A stretch of DNA of 5,023 bases. Origin: Acidobacteriota bacterium (GTDB lineage: Bacteria; Acidobacteriota; Vicinamibacteria; Vicinamibacterales; 2-12-FULL-66-21). Shown piece after piece: positions 1 to 5,023 of this stretch. The notes beneath the pieces are model-generated. The model searched no databases, was not told the DNA's origin, and saw only the letters and a program-made list of their open reading frames with translations. The DNA lies in assembly GCA_013694845.1 (NCBI GenBank), contig JACDBQ010000387.1, positions 1 to 5,023 on the forward strand, given 5' to 3'. How positions within the stretch are numbered: the stretch's first letter is position 1; each line of letters begins with the position of its first letter. A program made the position numbers and the translations under genes.

Positions 1-68
1 GTTGCAGCCAATACGGTCGCGCTGACGAGCAGGAACAGAGCGATGCGCCGAGAAGTGTTGAGGAGCAT
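1..68 (-). CDS. Exported protein of unknown function, N-terminus only (cut by window edge)
   Basis: Read leftward from the ATG at 68-66, the first 22 codons give M-LLNTSRR followed by a hydrophobic run (IALFLLVSATVLAA). This is the shape of a Sec signal peptide: short positive n-region, then an h-region, then an A-rich c-region. The frame stays open to the window edge, so the mature protein is not visible and no function can be given. No convincing Shine-Dalgarno precedes the ATG. An in-frame GTG at 77-75 would add three residues (V-A-A) and is an alternative start. The gene is on the same strand as the receptor but about 1.1 kb beyond its stop, so it presumably has its own promoter. Confidence 0.6.
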   Translation of the reverse strand, partial: MLLNTSRRIALFLLVSATVLAA

Positions 69-309
69 GGCCGCCACTTGCGCAATTGACAGTCCGAGCC
101 GTTCGGCCTCTGGATATGCTACAGGTGTGCGGGCTAACATCCCTGTAAGTCAGCTACTTAAATTGAAGGGCTAGGATTGGCGATTTCTCTCGCATTCCGT
201 GGTGCGTGTTCTCTTTCGTAACAACGCCTACGATTTTGCTGCTGAGCTGGGTTGAGAGATTTTAAATTCGGGCGGGGAATCGAGGAGACAGCAGCGACAA
301 CACCGACAA
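69..309. other. Gene-poor, relatively AT-rich intergenic stretch upstream of the partial exported-protein gene
   Basis: This stretch is visibly less GC-rich than the rest of the window, with AT-rich spots such as ACTTAAATTG (157-166) and ATTTTAAATTC (259-269). It must contain the promoter and leader of the minus-strand gene starting at 68, but I could not settle on a -35/-10 pair. Open frames here lack coding character. No tRNA, repeat array or recombination site was recognised. Confidence 0.45.
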
Positions 310-337
310 GAAAAAAGCCCGAGACTCGGGCCTTTTG
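310..337 (-). terminator. Intrinsic terminator, strongest on the minus strand
   Basis: GCCCGAG (317-323) and CTCGGGC (325-331) form a compact GC stem, realistically 6 bp with a 3-nt loop. On the minus strand it is followed by six T (complement of 311-316), a textbook Rho-independent terminator. On the plus strand the same stem is followed by only four T (333-336), so weak bidirectional action is possible. On the minus strand it lies directly downstream of the larger hairpin at 339-409 with no gene between, so it probably ends a short non-coding transcript. Confidence 0.75.
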
Positions 338-338
338 T

Positions 339-409
339 AACGTGACCGAGGGACGGGACGCTCCGGTCGCCCTCCGGGCTCCCTCCGCCTCCGGCCCCTC
401 GGCCACGTT
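339..409 (-). ncRNA. Candidate structured small RNA (long stem enclosing GGA mini-hairpins)
   Basis: On the minus strand, AACGTGGCCGAGGG (409-396) pairs with CCCTCGGTCACGTT (352-339): 14 bp with a single G-U wobble. That wobble becomes an A-C mismatch on the plus strand, so the fold favours minus-strand transcription. Inside lie a perfect GCCC-GGA-GGGC hairpin (379-369), a smaller GCC-GGA-GGC (395-387, competing with the end of the outer stem) and a weak GAC...GTC pairing (368-357). Five GGA motifs occur in the interior. The terminator at 337-310 follows immediately. GGA in hairpin loops plus a terminal terminator is the layout of CsrA/RsmA-titrating RNAs, but similar GC-rich palindromes also occur as extragenic repeats. 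No promoter was identified. Confidence 0.4.
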
Positions 410-527
410 CATTGCTACGGCTGCAGGCATACGATTCATTCATCGAACCCTCACCACCCCTACACTAATCTTCCTCGGGAGGTTGTCTCACGGATTATTG
501 GCACAGGGGGCAGGAGGGGGCGGCACA

Positions 528-626
528 CTCACGGGCATGACAACTGATGTCTGGGCACAGCGGAATGGCTCCTGGCAGGTGGTGACGCGCCACAGCAGCT
601 TGCCGCGCCCGCCAGTCGTGCGCTGA
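528..626 (+). pseudogene. C-terminal remnant of a DUF4440/SnoaL-like (NTF2-fold) protein
   Basis: The frame ends in TDVWAQRNGSWQVVTRHSS, then a short proline-rich tail and TGA at 624-626. The pattern TDVW-x3-(N/D)G-x-WQVV-x-RHSS matches the last two beta strands of DUF4440/SnoaL-like proteins of the NTF2-like superfamily, small domains of about 120-140 residues with varied roles. Only about 30 residues are recognisable. Upstream the frame stays open but its sequence is low-complexity and runs through the hairpin and terminator block at 310-409, so it does not look coding. The other plus frames do not restore the N-terminal part. No ribosome binding site or credible start was found. I read it as a decayed gene end; the family call rests on a short motif. 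Confidence 0.45.
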
Positions 627-658
627 GCACTGGAGCTGCGCGTTTGCGTGAAGCGGGG

Positions 659-677
659 CTATATCCCCTGGGTATAG
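659..677. promoter_or_regulatory. CsoR/RcnR-type operator-like palindrome
   Basis: CTATATCCCCTGGGTATAG is an interrupted palindrome with arms CTATA and TATAG and a C-rich/G-rich core. Fourteen of 19 positions are symmetric. It resembles the A/T-flanked C-tract/G-tract operators of the CsoR/RcnR/FrmR repressor family. A second overlapping hairpin, GGGG (655-658) with CCCC (665-668), shares the sequence. No regulator or metal-handling gene is visible nearby; the nearest plus-strand ORF starts 142 bases downstream. The assignment is by resemblance only. Confidence 0.25.
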
Positions 678-744
678 AAGGATGTGGCGCACGGTCTATG
701 GTTCTCACGGCTGAGGTCGTCTACACTCCTCTAGTCGCGTCGAA

Positions 745-795
745 GGCAGGTCTTCCCGACACCCGATCCCCTCCCCGGGCTCGGGCGGACCTGCC
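745..795. repeat. Imperfect inverted repeat, 13 paired bases
   Basis: GGCAGGTC (745-752) is complementary to GACCTGCC (788-795). After a 2x2 internal loop, CCCGA (755-759) pairs with TCGGG (781-785), leaving a 21-base C-rich loop that itself contains CCCCGGG. There is no T-tract on either side, so it is not an obvious intrinsic terminator. It ends 23 bases before the ATG of the small zinc-binding ORF and could be a leader structure for it, a remnant of a mobile element end, or an extragenic palindrome. Confidence 0.5.
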
Positions 796-818
796 ACTTT
801 CCGTGGCCACATCCCAAC

Positions 819-983
819 ATGATCCCGCCGCTCATCTCCACGACCCCCACGCGGGAGCGCTGCCCCTTCTGTGGGCTCATCGGCCCACGACACGGCTCAG
901 ACACCGATTGCATTGCCGCTCTGCGGGCGCAGGTCGCGCACCTTATCGGCTCCGTCGTCTCACGGATGAAACAGGTCGCGTGA
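819..983 (+). CDS. Small CCHC zinc-binding protein, 54 residues (hypothetical)
   Basis: ATG at 819-821 to TGA at 981-983 encodes 54 residues. The core CPFCGLIGPRHGSDTDC carries C15, C18, H25 and C31, spaced C-x2-C-x6-H-x5-C, which is a plausible single-zinc knuckle. It is followed by an amphipathic helix of the IAALRAQVAHLIG type. Short uncharacterised bacterial and phage proteins with a CxxC...H...C knuckle followed by an 'ALRAE' helix are a familiar pattern. About 81% of codons end in G or C, as expected for real coding sequence in a high-GC genome. Against it: there is no Shine-Dalgarno upstream and no in-frame alternative start nearby. The strand is opposite to the flanking genes. Function is unknown; nucleic-acid or protein binding is only a guess. 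Confidence 0.5.
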   Translation: MIPPLISTTPTRERCPFCGLIGPRHGSDTDCIAALRAQVAHLIGSVVSRMKQVA

Positions 984-1007
984 AGGCGGTCGTCGCGGGT
1001 CCCCTCA

Positions 1008-1120
1008 CTAGGCGGTCTTCCGAAGCGCCGTGACGAGGTTGTCGATCTTCCTTCCTGACGCCTCCAACCCTGAAGATCCCGCTGCAGGTCAGCCAGGCTC
1101 GAAGAGCACGCCGAGGGCAC
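1008..1120 (-). pseudogene. Possible frameshifted coiled-coil remnant (serine-recombinase-like?)
   Basis: Read leftward, one frame gives SLADLQRDLQ and the next frame continues GLEASGRKIDNLVTALRKTA to a TAG at 1010-1008. A TGA at 1091-1089 blocks the second frame from extending upstream, so a shift near 1065 is needed to join the two. Joined, leucine and isoleucine spacing fits a short coiled coil. 'KIDNLV-x-AL' resembles the coiled-coil segment that follows the zinc ribbon in large serine recombinases. No catalytic domain or zinc ribbon is present, and the segment overlaps the hairpin 3' of the receptor gene. Chance resemblance is quite possible. Confidence 0.2.
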
Positions 1121-1149
1121 GGTCGCTCGAAGCTCCCGCGCCCTCGGTG
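1109..1149 (-). terminator. GC-rich hairpin downstream of the receptor gene, possible terminator
   Basis: CCGAGGGC (1111-1118) pairs perfectly with GCCCTCGG (1140-1147). The stem extends outward by a G-U pair and a C-G pair, and the loop contains a small inner GCT-CGA-AGC hairpin. It starts 22 bases beyond the receptor stop codon, where a terminator is expected. No T-tract follows on the minus strand, so it may instead protect the 3' end of the message or act with Rho. Confidence 0.45.
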
Positions 1150-1171
1150 GGTCTTACACAGGTGACGCGCG

Positions 1172-4144
1172 TCAGAACCGCAGGCCGACCGCGAACCGGA
1201 AAGTTCGGGGCGCCTGGTAGGCAAACCGGTTCGTCGCCTGGCCGAAGGCCGGACCGTAGGCCCAGTGGGTACCCTCGACCGGCGTTTCCGAGAAGGGGTT
1301 GAATCTCTGGAATGTGACCGCATTGTTCGAAGCCGTGAGCACCTGCTGATCGATGAAGAACGGGTTCACCAGCTTCGACTGGTCGAGGACGTTCAACACG
1401 TCCGCCTTCACGAAGGCCGCGAGTGGCCCGAGACGGCCAAAACAGAAATCGTAGTTCATCGACAGGTCCGTCCTGGTGCTCGTCTCAGTCCGGAAGGCGG
1501 CACGGGCGGTGAAGAAATAGGCCGCCTGGGTCAGCGGCGTGACATAGGAGGTGCCGGTCACGTAGCGCGACGGATCGATCACCCCGGCGCCGCCGTAGGG
1601 CACCCCGGAGTCGGCGTTGAACAGGAACCCGAGGTTCAGGCTCCCCACGCGCGGGCTCAATGGAACCAGGTAGCTGCCCCACACCCGGGCCTTGTGACGC
1701 TGGTCGCCGATCAGGTCGCCGCTCGGGTAATTCCATCGTTCCTCACGGTATTCGGGATAGAGCCGCGGGGTCACCGACACCGGCCCGCTGGTGTCGTTCT
1801 CGCCGTCGAAATTGCCCCGGACCCGCGACAAGCTATACGCGGCGCCGACGTTGACCCGGCCGCCCAGGCGGTAGGTCATCGACGAGTTGAGCGCCGCATA
1901 GCGCCGCTCCACCTGATTGGTGTTTTCCAGAATACGAATATCGAAGCTCCGCCCGGTGGGTGCGGTTGTTTCCGCCAAGGTCAGCGGGTCCACGGTGATG
2001 CGCCCGGTGGCGTTGTCGGCGCGGGTGGCGTAGAAGTCGTTGAAGTCGCGATATACCGCATCGACACGCACTAGGCCCCGTCCGCCAAGGATCCTGGTCA
2101 CTCCGCCCGCCACTTCGGTCGCGCTCGGCGAGATCAGGCCGCTGCCAACGCGGGTGTTGACGCCCGGGAGAATCGTCGTCACCGCCGGACGACCGGTGCC
2201 GCCATTGGCATTGAACCAGTCGAACACCGCGTTGATCGCCTGCGCGCGGGTCAGCAGTGACGCGCTCGGGTCGGTGTTGATGGCGGGACCCGTGTAGGCG
2301 TACTGGTAAGTCGCCGGGTTGCCGGCGATCGACGCTCCGTTGGCGATGCCGTTCGCCACGGCTGCTACATAGGTCCCGTAGCTGCCGTTGACTGTCCACT
2401 TGCCGCTGCCGGTCGGGTCCCAGGTCAATCCCAGACGCGGACTGAATTTCTGGTCCTTCGCGACGAGCTGACCGGCGGCGTCCTTCCCCTGATTCTTGTC
2501 GAGGCGTACGCCCAGGTTCATGGTGATCCTGCCGGTCAACCGCCACACGTCGTTCAGGAATACGGAATGAGTCCGGAAGTTCGTGCCCTGCGTGTTCTGG
2601 TAGATCGGGTTCCACTGGATCAGCGTGCTGCGGCCGTCGTTGTCGAAGACCGGGAAGACATCGGTCTCGCCGAGGATGGCGGTGGTGCCCAGAATCCGGT
2701 AGTCGCTGCCCGACTGGTGATTGTCGGCGGCACGAACGTCATTGAATGTGTCGTAGCCGAAGGCGACGTTATGAGATCCCCAGCCCTGGGTCGAGAGAAA
2801 GTACGACCCTTTTACCAGGATGTTGGCGTTGTCGCGTTCTTCCGGGCGGCAGGTGCCGCAGAAGGTCGCCGAGTTGTAGCGGGCGTTGTTCCGCTGCTGA
2901 TCGATCAGCAGTGTGCCCTTGACGAGATCGGTGAAGCGCGATCCCGAGCCGACGAAGGTGGTCTCGCGGCGGGCATATTGCCCTTCGACGAAGAGGCGGC
3001 CGCCGAGATTGCCGTTGTAGTTGACCGACAGGAGCTCGTCCGGATCTTCGCGATTATTGAGGCTGTCGAGGTCGAGGATGTTGGTGGTGAACGCGTCCCC
3101 TTCCGTAACCGTCTTGCGATAGATATACGAGCCGCGGAGGGTGTGGTTTGCAATCGCCGTGTAGGTCAGCTTGCCCTCGTAGCGTTTCTCGTCGGTGATC
3201 CGGTCGAACGGAATGCGCGTGAAGTTGGTCAGGTTCGACCGGGTCTCCTTGACGAACCGGCCGGCATTGAAGAACCAGAGCTTGTCGCGCAGCAGCGGCC
3301 CTCCGAACGTGTACTCGTAGGTCGGGACCGTGATGTCGGTTTTTGGCTCGGCGAACGGAGTGACCGACCGCCAGTCATCGTTGGTGAACGTCGTGCGGAA
3401 TGACCCGCTGAAGTTGTTACCGCCGGATTTGGTGATGGCATTGACGACGCCGCCGGAGAAGCGGCCGAACTCCGCCGACACGCCCGAGGTGGAGATCGTC
3501 GTCTCCTGGATGGCATCTTCGATGAAGAGCGGTATCGACTGGCCGCGCAGGTTCTCGTTCACGACCACACCGTTGATCAGGAACAGGTTGTCGGTCGAGA
3601 CGGCCCCGCCGATCGAGATCACGCCGAGCCCGGTATTCCGGCTGCTGAGACCGGCACGCTGCACCCCGGGCGCGAGCGCCACCGTCGCATCGAGTCCGCG
3701 GTTCAGCGGCAGCAGATCGACGACCTCCTGCCGGAGCGTCGTGGCGGCCGTCGAAGTCCGCGGAATGACTTCCGACGCACTGCCTTGGACGGTCACGGTT
3801 TCGGCCACCCCGCTGACCCCCATTTCGAGATTGAATGGCACGCTCTGAGCCGCGGCCACGGTGACGCGCTGGTCGAGAGTCCTGAATCCCGAAAGCTCCG
3901 CCCGAACGGTGTAGTCGCCCGGCGGCAGGAACGTGAGGATGTAGTCACCATGTTCGGACGAGGTGACGTTGCGCACACCCTGGAGAGCCGTCGACGATGC
4001 CGTGATCGTGACGCCGGGAAGCACGGCGCCTTGCGCGTCGGTGATCCGGCCGGAGATGGTGCCGGTCGGGTTCCCTTGCGCGAACCCGGTCATGCTGTAA
4101 ACGAGCAGAAGACACGTACCGATCGATAGCGATTTCGAGATCAT
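1172..4144 (-). CDS. TonB-dependent receptor, Oar-like, with N-terminal carboxypeptidase-regulatory-like domain
   Basis: A 990-residue outer-membrane protein predicted to import a large or scarce substrate using energy from TonB/ExbBD. In order: signal peptide, residues 1-22, with likely cleavage after FA in TGFA-QGN; a CarboxypepD_reg-like/Ig-type beta domain, about 27-108 (GTISGRITDAQGAVLPGVT, later LPPGDYTV and LSGF); a TonB-box-like AETVTVQG at 114-121; a plug domain, about 125-245 (LPLNRGLD, FLINGV, then EFGRFSGGVVNAITKSGGN); and a beta barrel to the C-terminal aromatic residue (FRFAVGLRF). The ATG at 4144-4142 is chosen because GAGGAG lies 6 bases upstream and a clean signal peptide follows. 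An in-frame upstream extension to 4216 has neither. Length is normal for the family. C429 and C432 form a CxxC in the barrel region. The substrate cannot be told from sequence; no SusD-like, peptidase or sugar-hydrolase gene is adjacent. Confidence 0.95.
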   Translation of the reverse strand: MISKSLSIGTCLLLVYSMTGFAQGNPTGTISGRITDAQGAVLPGVTITASSTALQGVRNVTSSEHGDYILTFLPPGDYTVRAELSGFRTLDQRVTVAAAQSVPFNLEMGVSGVAETVTVQGSASEVIPRTSTAATTLRQEVVDLLPLNRGLDATVALAPGVQRAGLSSRNTGLGVISIGGAVSTDNLFLINGVVVNENLRGQSIPLFIEDAIQETTISTSGVSAEFGRFSGGVVNAITKSGGNNFSGSFRTTFTNDDWRSVTPFAEPKTDITVPTYEYTFGGPLLRDKLWFFNAGRFVKETRSNLTNFTRIPFDRITDEKRYEGKLTYTAIANHTLRGSYIYRKTVTEGDAFTTNILDLDSLNNREDPDELLSVNYNGNLGGRLFVEGQYARRETTFVGSGSRFTDLVKGTLLIDQQRNNARYNSATFCGTCRPEERDNANILVKGSYFLSTQGWGSHNVAFGYDTFNDVRAADNHQSGSDYRILGTTAILGETDVFPVFDNDGRSTLIQWNPIYQNTQGTNFRTHSVFLNDVWRLTGRITMNLGVRLDKNQGKDAAGQLVAKDQKFSPRLGLTWDPTGSGKWTVNGSYGTYVAAVANGIANGASIAGNPATYQYAYTGPAINTDPSASLLTRAQAINAVFDWFNANGGTGRPAVTTILPGVNTRVGSGLISPSATEVAGGVTRILGGRGLVRVDAVYRDFNDFYATRADNATGRITVDPLTLAETTAPTGRSFDIRILENTNQVERRYAALNSSMTYRLGGRVNVGAAYSLSRVRGNFDGENDTSGPVSVTPRLYPEYREERWNYPSGDLIGDQRHKARVWGSYLVPLSPRVGSLNLGFLFNADSGVPYGGAGVIDPSRYVTGTSYVTPLTQAAYFFTARAAFRTETSTRTDLSMNYDFCFGRLGPLAAFVKADVLNVLDQSKLVNPFFIDQQVLTASNNAVTFQRFNPFSETPVEGTHWAYGPAFGQATNRFAYQAPRTFRFAVGLRF

Positions 4145-4150
4145 GAACAG

Positions 4151-4156
4151 CTCCTC
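4151..4156 (-). promoter_or_regulatory. Ribosome binding site of the TonB-dependent receptor
   Basis: On the minus strand GAGGAG is followed by CTGTTC and then ATG, a 6-base spacing. It fixes the start at 4144 and excludes the longer in-frame reading that begins at 4216. Confidence 0.8.
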
Positions 4157-4360
4157 GGACAAACGGGGCGCGGGTGCGAAAGGCACGCGCGGACGCTGCG
4201 TCAGTCGAAAGAGCAAGTGGGGTACCGCGCGAGTCGGTGCTCGCGTCGGCGTGCTGCTGTGATGAAACGAAGGGTGCGGGGACCGAGGAACAGCGATCGA
4301 CGATCAGTGCTGGGACGACCGTCGCGGGTCGCACGACGGCTCCAAAAGGTTGGATTGGCG

Positions 4361-4390
4361 AAAACGAAAACTCGTTGCACGGGACGAGTC
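4361..4390 (-). terminator. Candidate intrinsic terminator of the 182-residue exported protein gene
   Basis: On the minus strand ACTCGT (4389-4384), an 8-base loop and ACGAGT (4375-4370) form a 6-bp stem. An outer G-U pair can extend it. It is followed by a T-rich tail, TTT-CG-TTTT, from 4369 to 4361. It starts about 46 bases after the stop codon at 4436. The stem is short and the T-tract is interrupted by CG, so termination may be partial. If it works, the receptor is transcribed separately. Confidence 0.5.
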
Positions 4391-4435
4391 GCGGGTTCGG
4401 CTGCACCGCGCCGACCGCTGCGCTCGAGAGCGAAT

Positions 4436-4984
4436 CTAGATTTTCAGGTTGGCCTGTGCCACCAACAGCTCGAGGAACCGCGCGTACTGCGCGTCGGCCT
4501 CGCCATAGGCCTTGACGTACTGCTCGTCGCTCAGCTTCGATTTCTTCGCACCTTCGAAAACCTGCGTCTTGTTGTCGCGCTCCCACGTGTCTCCCGGGGC
4601 ACCCCCCGCAGCTTTGAAGAGCATGCCATCACAACTGACGTCCGTGGCGAACTGGCGGGAACCGGCGAGCGAGGCGCCCATCAGGTCCATGTAAAGCTCT
4701 CGAAACTCTTTCTTGTCGATGCGGTGGGTCCCGATGTCGGGCAGCTCGAATTTCCCGGAGACGACCAGGAGCTGCGTGCCGGGGATGTAGAGGACGGCGA
4801 CGAACCCGCCGGTGGTGGGATCGGCGGCAGCCATGGCGTCAATCTTGGCGGCATCGAGCGCCTGCGTCAGCTGCCTGGCCAGGGGCGCGGATTTCGAGTC
4901 CTGGGGAGCAGCGAGAGCGGCCCGCGCGGCGCCGGCTACGATGAGCCCGGCAACGAGCACGCCTGTCGAAAACTTGTTGAGCAT
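4436..4984 (-). CDS. Exported protein of unknown function, 182 residues
   Basis: Starts at ATG 4984-4982, with GAGG 7 bases upstream as a modest Shine-Dalgarno, and ends at TAG 4438-4436. Residues 1-25 form a Sec signal peptide: MLNK, a hydrophobic VLVAGLIVAGAA core, and a probable cleavage after ALA. There is no lipobox cysteine. The mature part begins with a helix (LARQLTQALDAAKIDAMAA). A strand-rich piece follows (GGFVAVLYIPGTQLLVVSGK, 59-78), then an acidic/basic helical region (DKKEFRELYMDLMG), one cysteine (C118) and a C-terminal helix rich in E, A, Y and L (DEQYVKAYGEADAQYARFL). No transmembrane segment remains after cleavage, so it is probably periplasmic or secreted. I do not recognise a characterised domain or catalytic motif. 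It precedes the receptor gene on the same strand, but a 291-base gap and a likely terminator argue against tight cotranscription. Confidence 0.88.
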   Translation of the reverse strand: MLNKFSTGVLVAGLIVAGAARAALAAPQDSKSAPLARQLTQALDAAKIDAMAAADPTTGGFVAVLYIPGTQLLVVSGKFELPDIGTHRIDKKEFRELYMDLMGASLAGSRQFATDVSCDGMLFKAAGGAPGDTWERDNKTQVFEGAKKSKLSDEQYVKAYGEADAQYARFLELLVAQANLKI

Positions 4985-5023
4985 GGCGGAACCTCGGGAA
5001 CTTCACTGAGGCCCGCTTTGTAC

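Larger units (their letters stand above)
4145..4435. other. Intergenic region between the 182-residue exported protein gene and the receptor gene
   Basis: Apart from the receptor's ribosome binding site and the candidate terminator at 4361-4390, this gap holds two short perfect inverted repeats: CGCGAG/CTCGCG (4228-4233 and 4240-4245) and CCGTCG/CGACGG (4319-4324 and 4334-4339). The first lies in the probable 5' leader of the receptor message. No convincing sigma-70 -10/-35 pair could be picked by eye, although the receptor promoter should lie between about 4360 and 4160. Open frames crossing the gap lack start sites or family signals. Confidence 0.5.

Noticed and set aside
158..439. Minus-strand 93-residue frame
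   Set aside because: It runs through both the long stem and the intrinsic terminator at 310-409, and its composition is not protein-like.
443..460. Minus-strand GGGTTCGATGA resembling a tRNA T-loop
   Set aside because: The flanking bases do not pair into a T-stem and no acceptor or anticodon arm can be drawn.
498..513. TTGGCAC resembling a sigma-54 -24 element
   Set aside because: The required GC/TTGC -12 element is missing at the correct spacing.
495..692. Minus-strand 65-residue cysteine-rich frame ending in CPLC
   Set aside because: It is antisense to the DUF4440-like scrap, the cysteine spacing fits no compact zinc ribbon, and it crosses the operator-like palindrome.
1265..2074. Long plus-strand open frame (269 codons) antisense to the receptor
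   Set aside because: It lies wholly opposite the receptor gene, its translation is Arg/Val/Gly/His-rich with no domain, and GC-rich genes commonly give such antisense frames.
2567..3403. Long plus-strand open frame (278 codons) antisense to the receptor
   Set aside because: Same reason: an antisense shadow with valine- and glutamate-heavy composition and no family signal or ribosome binding site.
4145..4216. N-terminal extension of the receptor to an upstream in-frame start at 4216
   Set aside because: The extra 24 residues are Arg/Pro-rich and sit before the true signal peptide. GAGGAG placed 6 bases before the ATG at 4144 supports the shorter start.
3945..4586. Minus-strand 213-codon frame bridging the two main genes
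   Set aside because: It overlaps the ends of both well-supported genes in another frame, passes through the candidate terminator, and is Arg/Ala-rich without a motif.

Overview
The window is high-GC DNA, most likely from an Acidobacteriota-type bacterium. That inference rests on one gene: a 990-residue Oar-like TonB-dependent receptor with an N-terminal carboxypeptidase-regulatory-like domain, a type greatly expanded in that phylum. No rRNA, tRNA, CRISPR array or intact mobile element was seen.

Layout, right to left, since all three main genes read on the minus strand. (1) 4436-4984 encodes an exported 182-residue protein of unknown function. (2) 4145-4435 is a gap holding a candidate intrinsic terminator for that gene, two GC-rich inverted repeats and the receptor's ribosome binding site. 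(3) 1172-4144 encodes the TonB-dependent receptor, followed by a long GC-rich hairpin at 1109-1149. (4) 69-1171 is about 1.1 kb with no large gene. It holds a probable 54-residue CCHC zinc-binding ORF on the plus strand (819-983), a C-terminal scrap of a DUF4440/SnoaL-like protein (528-626, plus), a possible frameshifted coiled-coil scrap (1008-1120, minus), a CsoR-operator-like palindrome (659-677), a strong imperfect hairpin (745-795), and a tandem hairpin block ending in a clear intrinsic terminator (310-409). (5) 1-68 is the start of a further exported protein on the minus strand, cut off by the window edge.

The receptor and the 182-residue protein both act in the cell envelope or periplasm, but a likely terminator and a 291-base gap separate them, so a shared operon is not well supported. 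The 1.1 kb gap looks like a gene graveyard carrying structured nucleic acid. Its most interesting part is 310-409: read on the minus strand it is a 14-bp stem enclosing small hairpins that display GGA, followed directly by a terminator, which is a plausible small RNA.
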